Positions 1 to 12,440 of a stretch of DNA of 64,000 nt are shown here, one piece after another (positions within the stretch are counted from its first letter, which is position 1; each line of letters starts with the position of its first letter). The notes under the pieces were generated by a model. It worked only from the letters and a program-made list of their open reading frames with translations. It had not been told where the DNA came from and searched no databases. Source of the DNA: Antilocapra americana (Eukaryota; Chordata; Mammalia; Artiodactyla; Antilocapridae). The stretch lies in NCBI GenBank assembly GCA_007570785.1, contig ML664183.1, positions 19,267,368-19,331,367 of the forward strand, given 5' to 3'. A program made the translations under genes and the position numbers.

Positions 1-442
1 GCTTCAACATCAGTCCTTCCAATGAACATTCAGGACTGATTTCCTTTAGGATGGACTGGTTGGATCTCCTTTCAGTCCAAAGGACTCTCAAGAGTCGTCT
101 CCAACATCACAGTTCAAAAGCATCAATTCTTTGGCACTCAGCTTTCCTTATAGTCCAACTCTTACATCCATACATGACTACTGGAAAAACCATAGCCTTG
201 ACAAGGCAGACCTTTGTTGGCAAAGTAATGTCTCTGCTTTTTAATATGCTGTCTAGGTTGGTCATAACTTTCCTTCCAAGGAGTAAGCGTCTTTTAATTT
301 CATGGCTGCAGTCACCATCTGCAGTGATTCTGGAGCCCCCCAAAATAAAGTCAGACACTGTTTCCAGTTTCCCCATCTATTTGTCATTAAGTGATGGGAC
401 CAGGTGCCATGATCTTAGTTTTCTGAATGTTGAGCTTTAAGC
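1..442 (-). mobile_element. BovB LINE (RTE clade), internal 3' part of ORF2, cut by window edge
   Basis: Read on the minus strand this encodes the C-terminal part of the BovB reverse-transcriptase polyprotein. Recognisable pieces are a run of HEIKRRLLLGRKVMTNLDS type, then MVFPVVMYGC, then RRIDAFEL. Frames are broken, so it is a dead copy. It continues past base 1, so the true 3' end is not visible. The same segment recurs at about 9.9-10.4, 11.1-11.5 and 37.9-38.4 kb, which supports the call. BovB is an RTE retrotransposon abundant in ruminants and is the source of the 3' half of the Bov SINEs. Confidence 0.93.
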
Positions 443-2782
443 AACTAGCAGTAGATAATGCCAATCTTTAACTTTTAACAACCAAATGGGTAAAAATAAA
501 TCACTTATTGCTTTATGTTGCTTTTCACTATTTACTAATGAGATTAAGTTTATTTAGCATGTTTATTGCCCGTTCATATTTCTTTTCTAACTTTATTGCA
601 GAATTGAACTCTTGAATCTCTTTTATGGCTATTGGTCCCCACACCAGCATTCTAATTAAGACCAATCTCCTTGGCAGAATTTTCATATTACTACCAGGAA
701 CCAATACACAGTGGTTTACTAAAGTACCACATTGTCCCATGGCATTTCTCTTGATCTCACTATCCTGCTAATAATATGAGCATTCTTTCACCTGGGCTGT
801 CTGCTCAAAAATACTCAGGTGCTTATGTAAAATGTAAACTCCACATCTTTGGTGACTCATGGTATCTGGGAAGGAAAACATGAAATCTGCATTTCAAATA
901 AATCGCACAGAAAATTCTGAAGAACAGTAAATTCCTAAGGAATTAACTAGACTTGTTTTGGACTTAATTTTTTTTAAAAAAAAAAGTAAAGTGGGGAATA
1001 GGTTGGATTAAAGAGGGCACAATTTTTTAAATTTCCATGGGAAAAAAATGACACAGATATTAATTCAATGACATTTGTAAGATCTCTCAAAGTGGAAAAA
1101 AATGTTAGAAACTTAAAGATTTATATTTACTTAAAATTATAATAGCTTGCTTCCTGTGAGAACTGAGCAAGTAATTTCTATTCCTATAATTAATAGAAAC
1201 TTTCTAATTACAAAGACAATCTTTTTGTTTTTGTTTTTTAAATAATCTCTGTGGTATGCTAATTGCTAGCAGGATTTTCACCTATGGGAATGAGGTCCTG
1301 GGAATGAAAGGGAATGGGCACTGGGATCTGAATTCAAGCCTGTGGTTGGAATTACATGCTGTGCCCCAGACAACTGGACAGGAGGGCTGGGAGACAGCTG
1401 CCAAGCAGAGATGTCACTGAGCAACAAGAACCAGAGGGAGAGGACTGGGGAGAGATAGTGAAGCAGGAGAAACCAAAAATCCATTTTTACAAAAGAAACC
1501 TGGGAGTAGGGGGAAGGAAGTATGAGAAAAACACATTAGGAACACATAGAAATTTTTTTTAATTAATGGTTAATTTCCAGGTAAATATAATTCATTGTGA
1601 CTAATGTATATGTGACTTTGACCAACATTTTGGTAACTCATTAACTTTATTTGCATATCTATTTCACTTCTTTGCTGAGAGTGTTGTACAAACCACTGTT
1701 GATTGTTATTTTCACTCGATTATTCTAGAAATTAAACTCAGAAAATTTAAAAGTAGGAGCAAGATTTTGAAACAAGAATGGTCTCTGATTAATGATTTAC
1801 TGTCAGTGTTATCATAATCAAATCTTCTTCATTTCTTAGCCCTTTTACTTTCAAATGGATTTTCCAATGACCACAGATATAGGATGATAAATGCATTAAT
1901 ATATTAGAAAAATACACGCTGATTGTATTGAATAAAGTGTCAAGTCACCAAATTTAAGGCATTATATGAATTGTAGGGAGGTTTTAATTGCTATAATCAG
2001 TATTTTTAAAAATGATTGACATTGATATCTTAATAAACAATATAACGATTAGTGTATCCATCTCACCTTTAAGCCTTTCTTACCTCCCTTCCACAGTAGG
2101 AAGCAATATCTCTTCATATGACATAGAATGGTAGAAGCAGTTTATAGAATTTTGCCATAAAAGCTAAAGGAGAAAAATAAAGATGATACTATTTGCTGCT
2201 TGTTCTAGGAAAATGAAAATGAATCTCTCATATTGAAAGTCTTCTGGATACGCTACACATGTGCGTATAAACTCAAGCAAATTCACTGATTCTCATTTCA
2301 TGCATTTAACACTTCACACATAAAAGGACATCTCCAAAATATGTATTGATTCTGTTGCTATCTTTTGAATTTCAATGATGTTAGTATGTTTAGTGATAAC
2401 CTGGAGCTTCTAATTATAGGCTCCAATCTTGACTGTTATTTGGCCGTAATTATTAAGTTTATAAAATAAATACTGCTAAATTGTCTTCAAATGCTTCTAA
2501 GTTAAAAGCACTTTAATGGATGCTGCATATTCCTGGATTTAGAGTCTAAACCAGAACTAGCTATTCTAAAAATTGTTAATTCCCACTATAATTTTTTTAT
2601 TAAAATATCACTCTAATTCCTATATTGCTGTGAAAGATAATTCTTTTGAAACAAAATCAAAGAGAGTATTTATGGATAACCCTTTTCTATATAGTAAAGA
2701 AAAGATAATATGAAGTATAACTGTAATGAATTCTTTTTACTCCACCCTATTTTGCTAAATTATCTGTAGACTTAAAAAAACT
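443..2782. other. Unique AT-rich intergenic or intronic sequence
   Basis: I see no gene, recognisable repeat or RNA here. Short frames on both strands around 1278-1562 lack codon or domain character. There are simple A and T runs near 969-984 and 1550-1560. Confidence 0.6.
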
Positions 2783-2787
2783 TGCTT

Positions 2788-2846
2788 GGAGTATAATGCT
2801 TTACAATGTTGTGTTAGTTTCTGCTGTAAACCAATATGAATCATAT
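2788..2846 (-). mobile_element. Short relic of an artiodactyl L1 3' UTR
   Basis: The stretch is the reverse complement of the well-known L1 tail motif containing CAGAAACTAACACAACATTG followed by TAAAGCA. Only about 60 bases remain and it runs into an AT dinucleotide tract. A related piece appears in the U6 chimera at 52.34-52.43 kb. Confidence 0.6.
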
Positions 2847-2886
2847 ATATATATATATATGTGATTAATCATATATATATGATTAA
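2843..2886. repeat. (AT)n tract with a perfect 22-base palindrome
   Basis: An AT dinucleotide run at 2843-2860 is followed by a perfect palindrome at 2865-2886 (TTAATC, ten alternating A/T bases, GATTAA). Such tracts can extrude as cruciforms and are replication-slippage prone. Confidence 0.85.
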
Positions 2887-2982
2887 GCTTTCCTCCCACT
2901 CACAACATCCCTTTGCTAAATTAAAGAATAAAAATCAGAACATAGAGGAGCATGCAAGGGTGATGAAGTTCTAGGAGAGTCT

Positions 2983-3178
2983 TATGTGGTGTAGCAGAAA
3001 GAGCATGGGCTTTGAGAGGATTACAGACCTAGAGTTAAATTTTGACTCTGCTTATGATACATTCTCCTTTTAGTAGCTATAAAAAAAGAGAACCTATCTT
3101 GTGTGATTTTTCGGAGTACATAAGAATGTAATAATATATATGAAAACATGTTCCTTGCAAATGGCTAATGTTATTAAG
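2983..3178 (+). mobile_element. MIR SINE
   Basis: It matches the MIR layout: a head with AGAAAGAGCATGGGCTTTG, a tRNA-like section resembling GAGTTAAATTTTGACTCTGC, and then a degraded core. MIRs are ancient tRNA-derived SINEs shared by mammals. The copy is diverged with indels in the core. Confidence 0.8.
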
Positions 3179-3394
3179 GCTTTATTACTTCCAGATACTA
3201 TAACTACGGGTTTCTGATGGATTTAGCCAAACTAATCCACAGTATAAATATGATGATTATTATGCTTTTTTAGGTAACTACTCCAAGATCAGACCACTAG
3301 TCAGTTGTAGATAGCAGCAGCTCAGTAGAGAATCTACACTCTGGACTTTAACCAGCCTTTCTCCTGTTAGTCAAGTGAATGAGCATTTCAAGAC

Positions 3395-3540
3395 TGTAGA
3401 CTGGCATCTGAATCCAGCCTTATCACAGACTGTTCGGGCCTTAGGCAAAGTAGTTTAAGTCTCTCAACCTAATTTTCCTCCTTCTCACAGCAGGAATGAT
3501 AGTACCTACCACATAGGAATGCTACCAAGTTTAGGCAGCC
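3395..3540 (+). mobile_element. MIR SINE, partial
   Basis: CTGGCATCTGAATCCAGCCT is followed by a CTTAGGCAAAGTAGTTTAAG type core and a tail GATAGTACCTACCACATAGG. These are characteristic MIR blocks in the correct order. It lies about 220 bases after another MIR of the same orientation, but I read the two as independent. Confidence 0.82.
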
Positions 3541-3803
3541 TGAACACTAACTCTCCATAACTTATAGTTCTAGAGCAAAATAAGCTATAATATGTTATTT
3601 TCAAAATGTTAAGTTAAAAAGAAGTATTAATCCCTTTCCTTGTAGTTCTGAGTGAGGTTTTTTATTTTTATTTATTTATTTTTGTGGAATCAACTACAAA
3701 ATGTTGCTAATGCTCTAAGCTGACTGATACTCACAAATTTCCTCTGTTTTAAAATATTCACCCTGACTCTCTGTACTTTCCCTCCAACTTTTTTTTTTTT
3801 TTT

Positions 3804-3827
3804 GGCGGGGGCATGGGGGGGTTGGGG
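3804..3827 (+). repeat. G-rich tract with quadruplex potential
   Basis: Directly after a long T run there are G runs of 5, 7 and 4 separated by short loops. The run of 7 can supply two of the four G-triplets needed. No repeat family is recognised around it. Confidence 0.5.
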
Positions 3828-4019
3828 AGAAGGTTGAAAGACTAGTACAGTGAAAATGCTTCCCCTAGATTAGTAACTATAAACCTTTATACCATTTCAT
3901 TTCTCTCTTTCCTATGTATATATTGCTGAAGCATTTTGAAATAAATTGCAGATATTATGCCCTTTCCACACCCCCCACCTGAATACTCCACAGTTATTTC
4001 AGAATGAGGATATGCTTCT

Positions 4020-4215
4020 GTTGCTGTTTAATCACTCAATCTATCTGATTCTTTGCAACCCCATGGACTCGTAGCCCATCAGGCTCTTCTATCCTAGGCA
4101 AAAATACTGGAGTGGGTTGCCATTTCTTCTTCCAGGGGTTCTTCCTGACCCAGGGATTGGAACCACATCTCCTGTATTGCAGGAGGTTTCTTTACCACTG
4201 AGTCACCTGGGAAGC
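4020..4215 (-). mobile_element. Bov-tA/BovA2 SINE
   Basis: On the minus strand it starts with the tRNA-Glu-like head (GCTTCCCAGGTGACTCAGTG), passes the internal promoter B-box region, and ends in the BovB-derived body (CCATGGGGTTGCAAAGAATC). Ruminant SINEs of this type join a tRNA-derived Pol III promoter to a BovB 3' end and are mobilised by BovB enzymes. Mutations such as the changed B box suggest a moderately old copy. Confidence 0.93.
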
Positions 4216-6204
4216 TTCAAATATGCTTCTACATAACCAAATTAACATTATCAAATCCAATAAATTTAACCTAGGTAAATAATATTATCTAATATGCAGT
4301 ATTTGAATACAGTCAGATGTCTTCACTCACCCCCAGAATGCCATTTATCACTTTTAATCCTAGATCTAATTTAAAGCATCACACATTTCACTTGGCTGTC
4401 ATGATCTTTTTGATGAAGAAGTTCCCCCCACCTTTTTTTTTTCATTGACACTTGAAGGAAAAGTTTAAGATGAGACTAGACCAGTTGCCATATGTACCAC
4501 AGTTTGTATTTACATGATCATTTTTGGCAAGTTCACCACTATCATATCTGGAGTCCTAAAAGATCAGTTTGTTCCATTATTCAGGATGTGAAATTTAATT
4601 ATTTGATGAAGGTGGTATCTACCACATCTTTGCATTGTAAAATCACTCTTTTTCTTTTATGATCAATATACAAGTAGCCTGAGGGGTGATAGTTTGAGAC
4701 CATGTGGGCATTCTATTTCAGCAACTTCTCAGACAATAGGTTTTATGTCCACTGATGATCTTCACCAGAGGCATTAGTAGGAATTCATTTTTTTAAAAAT
4801 ATCTATTTTTTTCTAGCTCTATTGAAATAATCTAGAAGCCATGACATTAGTAGTAACAAGCATACCTAGTGTACAGATCTTGAATTCTAAATATAAATTA
4901 TCTCTTGTGGGGGGGGGAATAAAAACACTGATCGGGGGAGGAAATTCTTTTAAGAAATTTCTGATTTCAAGTCTGGAACAGGTAAAAAACAAAGTAAACA
5001 AAGTAAACCCCCAAAACCCAGGAGATGCTCTAACGCTAGTGGGGACGTGTAAGAAATACACCATAATCAGACTTAAGGGGCTCTCACTGGCTAAATTTGA
5101 GCATCGGAACAAAAAATTACATTATTCAATCATAAAGTTTGGGAAACTAAATTAAGGTGAGTATATGTGTGAGAGAGAAAACAATGGTAAATAAGAAAAG
5201 ATTCTGCTTGCAAAGCATTTGCTATCTACTGGGAGGTGAAGAGCTGATATACAGGAACAATCCAACATGATAAATGCTAGAATGGGGGGCTATGAACAGG
5301 ATGGTCAAGATGGTTTTCACACTGTATGAGGATAAAGGAATAGAAAAAACAAGGTGTCCATAAAGTCCACATGAATAGATTATTTTATGAGATATTAGAA
5401 TGCATTAATAAATCATGTACTATATATCCACCTGTCTTTTCAGACTTAGTAGCTATCCTATTGTTGTAGTCATCTGCTGAGCAGCGAAGCCCCTCAAATA
5501 AACACCACCACAATTGTTGGCAAGTTCCCAGGGTGCCTCAGCCATGGGCACTCTGAGTAACATTCAGGAGAATGTGAACAAAGTCCTTGCAATTTTTAAA
5601 ATTTTGGTTCTGGCCCCTCTTTGAGAATTGAGTTCTGAGAGGTACTTCTAACATTCTATGATAAAAAGCCACCTTGTCTTATTTAAATTTATTTTTTTTG
5701 TCTGTAACAAATGTCCTAATTAATACCAAGAATTAGAAAAAATATTCTTTTGTGACTCTATTTTGAAATCAGAAAAATAAAATTTTGAATAGCCTGACTC
5801 AATATCCATTCCCACTATTTACAGATATTTAATAAGGGGTATTTGAGGAAAAGTATATGTAATAACATAATGAATTGTGAGTGATTACTTTCATACTATT
5901 TCCCCACTGCTTCCCAAAAATAGTGCTATAAAGGAGGGAAAATCTCATCCACTTGGAAAGATATGAGATGGTCTCTTAGAGATTCTTCCTAGGGTTTTGG
6001 ATAAACTGAGATGGGGACTAAGAAAGGGATCTGGACACAGGCAACCAAAAAATATATGAGGAAGAAAAAAAGTGTTGGTCTTCTTGAGGGATGTCCCAAA
6101 TGATTGCATTAGACTGGATTTGGATTTTCAGGGCTGAGTACAAGAGTGTTTCAAATATAAATTTGATTACTATCAGCATAATGATGCCGATAGTGATGAT
6201 GAGC
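4216..6204. other. Unique sequence, no gene seen
   Basis: No supported gene or known repeat. Nine consecutive G occur at 4909-4917 and a second G run lies near 4934. A frame of 104 codons at 4841-5155 has no domain or neighbouring support and crosses the G homopolymer, so I do not call it. Confidence 0.55.
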
Positions 6205-6455
6205 ACAGATCAGTACAAGGTACTTTAGCGCAGTGCTTGAATTAATACACATTTTCACATTGAATTCTCGCAAAACTGTCCTAAGAAGGTACTGCTATTA
6301 GCTTCATTTTACAGATGAGCAAATTGAATTCCAAAAATATTAAGCAACTTGCTGAAGTCTCCCAGCAGGTAAACGGTAGAACCAGGATTCAGTCATAATC
6401 ATTTCAAGTCCAGAGCTTGTGCTTTTAAGAGTTAAGCTATACTGCCTGCCACATC
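6205..6455 (-). mobile_element. MIR SINE, near full length
   Basis: It contains the reverse-complement MIR core in order: a cattle-typical TTCATTTTACAGATGAGCAA block, AAGCAACTTGCTGAAGTC, AACCAGGATTCAGTCATA, and the head near GTGCTTTTAAGAGTTAAGC. The CORE-SINE segment is well preserved. Confidence 0.88.
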
Positions 6456-7364
6456 CTACTGTAGAGATCACAAATTTGTATTTAATACAGCAGCTGAGGG
6501 GAGACCTTGATCTGGTAAAAAGCTTCAGAGAGTACATTGACTGTCATGTCTAAGGGGAGTGGATTACAGTGAAAATTACCCAACAGGTAAAGAATCTATT
6601 AGCAGGCCCTTGCTAACGCTAGGAGGAACTTGCCTGAGCTGGAAGACATAGTGAATTTTAGAGAAAGTTTACAGGGACAAGTATTGTCTTCAAATTGGTT
6701 AGCTGACTACGCCACAGGACTTGTGCAGATGGGTGTTAAAGCCTGTGGAGTGCTATAAAGTCCTTATACCCACCCATATTCCATAAATTGGAGAGTGCAG
6801 GTAGGGAAGCTGGAGAAGGTGGGGAGAAGAAAGGAATGGAGAGAGATTCCAAAAGCTTAGAAAATAAGTTCCTGTCCTTCACCGGGTTTAGCGTTTTATT
6901 GAAGAGCTTAATGGAGACAGATTGGAATTTATGAAAAGGCTGGAGAACAATTGAAGATCACTGGCAATTGTGTGAAGTGAATTCCAGTGACGCAGACCTT
7001 GGTGAAAGAAGAAAACAAAGAGACAGGTGAAGGGTGGGAGGCCTCAGAATCACGGAGTGAGGACACTGAAGACCCTTATAGTGTAATCTCAGAGTGGACT
7101 AGGAGAGGTCCCTGAGATGGATTACAGAGCTCTAGGGTCTCGAAGCTTCCACTCTCCCAGGCTCTAGTATGTACTCTTCTCTGCTTTGCTTTTTGACAGT
7201 CTATTATTTACAAGCACCAATCCATTTTATCACTTTTTGACGGAATCTCTCGGTGAGATCAGTTTGTTGTTAAAGATTGACTCAGCTGTTTGGCATTTCT
7301 AGGGGTTACTTCAGTATTTTTCAGCTGCTTGCTCACAGTGTTCACAGCCTTCTGTGTGTTGAGC

Positions 7365-7440
7365 TTGGTTGGAATCACTTGAAAAGCTTGGTTAAGATGT
7401 AGATTCCTGGTCCTTAGACTTAGAACACCAGCATGCAGAA
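7365..7440 (+). mobile_element. MER5A-like hAT-Charlie fragment
   Basis: The stretch GGAATCACTTGAAAAGCTTG, then TAAGATGTAGATTCCTGGTC, follows the interior of MER5A, a short non-autonomous Charlie-type DNA transposon. Terminal repeats are not visible. Confidence 0.55.
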
Positions 7441-7544
7441 ATGTCTGCACAAATCAAAGCCCAAATCCGCCTTGGGCTGGCTGTGTGACCTCGTTCTGCA
7501 TCCGTTTCCTCACTAGTTAACAAGAATAATAATATATAATGGAC

Positions 7545-7960
7545 GATTAATGAGAACCTACTGTATAGAACAAGGGGGGGGGAGTATGATCTGTTTGTAG
7601 GACATATATTAAGTTAACCTTAAAATGCATTCCAATATACTAGTGCAGAAAAATACTGTTTGATTCCACTTATATGAAGTACCTAGAATAGTCAAATTCA
7701 TAGAGTCAGAGAATATATTAGTAGATGCTAGAGGCCAAGGGGTGATGGGGAGAAGGACAGGGGGGATGGGGAGTTAGCGATTAATGAGGACAGAGTTTCA
7801 GTTTAGGAAAGTGAAAAATGCAAGAGATGGGTGACGGTGAGTGCTGCACAACAATATGACTACTTAGTGCCACTGAAATGTATACAGTTAAATATGGTTA
7901 AAATAGTATGTTTTATATTAAGTGACTTTTACCACAATAAAAAACATTAAAAAAAATCCC
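7545..7960 (+). mobile_element. Old L1 (L1M type) 3' end
   Basis: After a short piece resembling an L1 GATTAATGAGAACCTACTGT motif, the body carries typical L1M 3' UTR text. Landmarks are a TGATTCCACTTATATGAAGT segment, a purine-rich GGGGATGGGGAG stretch, ACTTAGTGCCACTGAAATG and TTACCACAATAAAA, ending in A-rich sequence at about 7957. A nine-G run lies at 7574-7582. No coding part remains. Confidence 0.8.
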
Positions 7961-8091
7961 CCCACCCATAGAACTGGAACTACAAAAAAATACCAAAAGA
8001 GATAAATAATACCTATCTTTACAGGATTTGGGGATAGGATAAAATGAAACTACACCTACATACATCAGGTTTAGCACAATGCACGGGACAC

Positions 8092-8312
8092 AGGCTTCCC
8101 AAGTGGCACTAGTGGTAAAGAACTTGCCTGTCACTTTAAATGATGTAAGAGACCAGGGTTTGATTCCTGGGTCAGAAGATCCCCTGGAGGAGGGGATAGC
8201 AACCCACTTCAATATTCTTGCCTGGAGAATCCCATGGACAGGGAAGCCTGGCAGGCTACAGTCCATAGGATCACAAGAGTCGGACACAACTAAAGCAACT
8301 TAGCATGGCACG
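8092..8312 (+). mobile_element. BovA2 SINE, near full length
   Basis: A tRNA-like head (GCTTCCCAAGTGGCACTAGT) with a B-box-like GGTTTGATTCC is followed by AGATCCCCTGGAGGAGGGGA, the BovB-derived CCCATGGACAGGGAAGCCTG, and a tail AAGCAACTTAGCATGGCACG. Order and length match the family. An insertion in the anticodon-side region (GTCACTTTAAATGATG) is unusual. Confidence 0.93.
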
Positions 8313-8827
8313 TAGTTAAGGTCACTAATTATTATAATTAATTCCGAATGTGTCAAGTTTATTGTAAATAACATACTTTGTATTTTAAAATTTCTAGTAG
8401 GACTTCTGGAAAAAAGAAGAAAGAGTACTACTGCTGCAATACTCCTTTCCACAGACCACGCTCAGGGCTCCTGGGCCCCAGGTTTTCTCATTCTAGACTT
8501 GTTCAGAGTCTCCTCTCCAGCCTACATGAGCTGTCCTGCTGTCCTGTCCATTCTACAGGCTCCAGCTTGATGCATGTTCTGCAGCTATGGTAGTATTCTC
8601 AAGAGGACATTATGCCACATGACATTTAGTTTATTGAAATAGCATTTATACAACTGACCTGGATTAAACAGCTTCAATGATATGTCACAGAGAATTAGAA
8701 ATACTTCTCAGATTTACAATAACTAAGTCTGTCAAACGTGTTTTGCTAAAATGTTGCATCAATGATCCGTGAGAAGAAAACAACTTCTAAGCTGTTCTTT
8801 GGTGCCTGTTGTGACTGATTTCTGCAG
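8313..8827. other. Unique sequence
   Basis: Nothing recognisable. A GC-richer patch at about 8440-8600 has a 71-codon plus-strand frame without any support. Confidence 0.5.
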
Positions 8828-9150
8828 CAGAGGTTGGCAAATGTTTTCTGTACAGGGACCAGTAATGAATATTCAGGCTTTGCAAAGCATACTATGTCTG
8901 TTGCAGCCATATTATTCTGCTGCCTTTTGCAAAAGCAGTTGTTGGTAGTATGTAAATTGGAATATCTGTATTTCAAGAAAACTTTACTCATAGACACTGA
9001 AATTTGAATTTCATGGAATTTTCATGTCATAGTCTTCTTTTTCATCTTTTTGGATGGTCTAAAAATATGAAAGGAATTCTTAAGTTGTAGGTTGAACAAA
9101 ACAGAAAGTGAGTTGAATTTGGCCCACAGATCATAGTTTGCCAATTCCTG
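8828..9150. mobile_element. hAT-Charlie-like non-autonomous DNA transposon
   Basis: The ends form terminal inverted repeats: CAGAGGTTGGCAAATG at the left and TTTGCCAATTCCTG at the right. The interior carries CTTTGCAAAGCATAC and TTTGGCCCACAGATCATAGT. This is a common mammalian repeat, but I am not certain of the exact MER name. The expected 8-base target duplications (8820-8827 and 9151-9158) match at only about half of positions, consistent with great age. Confidence 0.7.
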
Positions 9151-9249
9151 TCCTAAACTGATGTTTTTGTTGCTTTGTTTTTTATAATAGGAGAGAAACT
9201 GCCTTAATGGCCGCAGATGGCACAGTCTATCCATAATGTGATTTTAAGA

Positions 9250-9682
9250 ATAAGGCAGTTTGTATACTCTTGTCCATATTGGCATTATTCATAATAGTCA
9301 AAATATGGAAGCAACTCTAGTATCTGTCAACAGTTGAATATGGTCTGTGCATACAATAGAGTACCATTCAGCCTTAGAAAGGAAAGAAACTCTGATACAT
9401 GAAAGAACAACAACATGGATGAACCTTGAGAACAAAAAGACATATACTATATGATTTTAACTGTAAAAGTGACCTTGGATAGTTAAGTTCATAGAAATAA
9501 AAAACAGAACAGTGGATGTCAGGGGCTGGGGGAGGGAGAATGGGGAGTTGTTGAATGGGTACAGAATTTCAGTTTAGAACATGAAAAGAGTCCTTGAAAT
9601 TGATTGCACAGCAATGTGAATGTACTTAACACTACTGAAAAACACTATTTGAAAAATGGTTAAGATAGCAAATTTTATGTTA
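9250..9682 (+). mobile_element. Old L1 3' end (end of ORF2 plus 3' UTR), interrupted by BovB
   Basis: ORF2-like text (ATTCATAATAGTCAAAATAT, then GGAAGCAACTCTAGTATCTG) is followed by the 3' UTR with AACACTACTGAAAAACACTA and GTTAAGATAGCAAATTTTAT. It is cut at the point where the next BovB begins. The A-rich TATATAAATATA text at about 10399-10430 may be its displaced tail, which would make the BovB an insertion into this L1. Confidence 0.8.
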
Positions 9683-10398
9683 TTCAGTTAAGTTCAGTTA
9701 AGTCACTCAGTCGTGTTCAACTCCTTGCTACTCCATGAACCACAGCATGCCAGGCCTCCCTGTCCATCACCAACTCCCGGAGTCCACCCAAACTCATGTC
9801 CTTTGAGATGAGTGATGCCATCCAACCATCTCATCTTCTGTCATCCCCTTCTCCTCCTGCCCTCAATCCTTCCCAGCATCAGGGCCTTTTCCAGTGAGTC
9901 AGCTCTTCATATCAGGTGGCCAAAGTATTGGAGTTTCAGCTTCAACATCAGTCCTTCCAATGAACACCCAGGACTTATCTCCTTTAGAATGGACTAGTTG
10001 GATCTCCTTGCAGTCCAAGGGACTCTCAAGAGTCTTCTCCAACACCACAGTTCAAAAGCATGAATTCTTCTGCACTCAGCTTTCTTTATAGTCCAACTCT
10101 CACATCCATATGTGATTTCTGGAGAAACCATAGCCTTGAGTAAGGGACCTTTGTTGGCAAACTAATGTCTCTGCTTTTCAATATGCTGTCTAGATTGGTC
10201 ATAACTTTCCTTCCAAGGAGTAAGCATCTTTTAATTTCATGGCTGCAATCACCATCTGTAGTGATTTGAAGCCCGGAAAAATAAAGTCAGCCACTCTTTC
10301 CCCATCTATTTGCCATGAAGTGATGAGACCAGATGCCATGATCTTAGTTTTCTGAATGTTGAGCTTTAAGCCAACTTTTTCACTCTCCTCTTTACTTT
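9683..10398 (-). mobile_element. BovB LINE, 5'-truncated
   Basis: The 3' tail is seen as TTCAGTTAAGTTCAGTTAAG, the short-unit tandem tail typical of RTE elements instead of poly(A). It then covers the end of the polyprotein up to the segment before the RT YADD region. Frames are interrupted. It probably landed within the 3' end of an older L1. Confidence 0.93.
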
Positions 10399-10430
10399 GT
10401 GTATATAAATATATAATTAAGAATAAAAAA

Positions 10431-10821
10431 TGAGGTAACTTAAGATTTTACAAATAAATTCTGAGATCAGTATGCACAGTTTGCAATGAATATCTCTGAC
10501 TCATGTGCTATTTTCATGGTTCTTCTCACAATTTTATTTTAGCCACATTGATGAAAGTAACAACTATGCTGTTCAGTTCAAAAACACTTTTTAAAATGAC
10601 CACTATGTGCCAAAGAATCACTTGGAAAGTATGAATACAAGCATGATGAAAACACAGTGCCCAACTGTTGTAATTGATTTATGGGTCCTAAGTTATCATT
10701 TCTTTCTAGTGGTATTGTGAATTCACTCCCATGCATGGCTTGTGGTAGGGGGAGTATAGTTTCTTAACTTTTAACTTTCAGCTTGCCCATGTGATTCATT
10801 CTAACCAATGGGATGTGGATA
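10431..10821. other. Unique sequence between two BovB copies
   Basis: No gene or recognised repeat. It separates two independent BovB insertions, each with its own 3' tail. Confidence 0.55.
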
Positions 10822-12158
10822 TTCAGTTCAGTTCAGTTCAGTCTCTCGGTCGTGTCCAACTCTTTGTGACCCCATGAGCTACAGCACATCAGGCCTCCCT
10901 GTCCAACACCAACTCCCGGAACCTACACAAACTCACGTCCATTGAGTCAGTGATGCCATCCAACCATCTCACCCTCTGTTGTCCCCTTCTTCTCCTGCCT
11001 TGAATCTTTCCCAGCATCAGGGTCTTTTCCAATGAGTCAGCTCTTCATATCAGGTGGCCAAAGTATTGGAGTTTCAGCTTCAACATCAGACCTTCAAATG
11101 AACACCCAGGACTGAGCTCCTTCAGGATGGACTGGTTGGATCTCCTTGCAGCCCAGGGGACTCTCAGGAGTCTTCTCCAACACCACAGTTCAAAAGCATC
11201 AATTCTTTGGCGATCAGCTTTCTTTACAGTCCAACTCTCACATCCATACATGACCACTGGAAAAACCATAGCCTTGACTAGATGGCCTTTGTTGCAAAGT
11301 AATGTCTCTGCTTTTTAATATGCTGTCTAGGTTGGTCATACTTTCCTTCCAAGGAGTAAGTATTTTTTAATTTCATGGCTGCAATCACCATCTGCAGAGA
11401 TTTTGAAGCCTCCCAAAATAAAGTCAGCCACTGTTTTCACTGTTTCCACATCTATTTGCCATGAAGTGATGGAACCAGATGCCATGATTTTAGTTTTCTG
11501 AATGTTGAGCTTTATTCACTTTCATCAAGAGGCTCTTTAGTTCCTCTTCACTTTCTCCCATAAGGGTGGTGTCATCTGCATATCTAAGGTTATTGATATT
11601 TCTCCCATCAATCTTGATTCCAGCTTGTGCTTCATCCAGCCCAGCATTTCTCATAATGTTAAATAAGTTATAAAAGTTAAATAAGAAGGTTGAAAATATA
11701 ACCTTGATGTACTCCTCTTCCTATTTCGAACCAGTCTGTTCTTCTATGTCCAGTTCTAATTGTTGCTTCCTGACCTGCATACAGGTTTTTCAAGAGGCAG
11801 GTCTAGTGGTCTTGTATTCCCATCTCTTTCAGAATTTTTCACAGTTTACTGTAATCCACACAGTCAAAGGCTTTGGCATAGTCAATAAAGCAGAAATAGA
11901 TGTTTTTATGAATCTCTCTTGCTTTTTCAATGATCCAGCGGATGTTGGCAATTTGATTCTGGTTCCTTTGCCCTTTTCTAAAACCAGTGTGAACATCTGT
12001 AAGTTTGTGGTTCATGTATTACTGAAGCCTGGCTTAGAGAATTTTGAGCATTACTTTACTAGCGTGTGAGTTGAGTGCAATTGTGTGGTAGTTTGAGCAT
12101 TCTTTGGCATTGTCTTTCTTTGGGATTGGAATGAAAACTGACCTTTCTAGTCCTGTGG

Positions 12159-12440
12159 CTACTGCTGAGTTTTCCAAATTTGCTGGCATATCGAGTGCAG
12201 CACTTTCACAGCATCATCTTTTAGGATTTGAAATAGCTCAACTGGAATTCCATCACCACCATTAGCTTTGTTTGTTGTGATGCTTCCTAAGGCCCACTTG
12301 ACTTCATATCCCAGGATGTCTGGCTCTAGATGAGTGATCAAACCATAGTGATTATCTGGGTTGTGAAGATCTTTTTTGTACAGTTCTTCTGTATATTCTT
12401 GCCACCTCTTCTTAATATTTTCTGCTTCTGTTTGTTCCAT
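12159..12440 (-). pseudogene. BovB ORF2 remnant, linker and RT fingers
   Basis: A 93-codon open segment reads EAENIKKRWQEYTEELYKKD and further on a GGDGIPVELFQILKDDAVKV stretch. In RTE enzymes this precedes the RT palm motifs. It is only part of a multiply broken polyprotein and is not expected to make a working enzyme. Confidence 0.9.

Noticed and set aside
4841..5155. A 104-codon plus-strand frame in unique sequence
   Set aside because: It crosses two G homopolymers, has no domain, Kozak-like start or splice support, and overlaps an equally long minus-strand frame.
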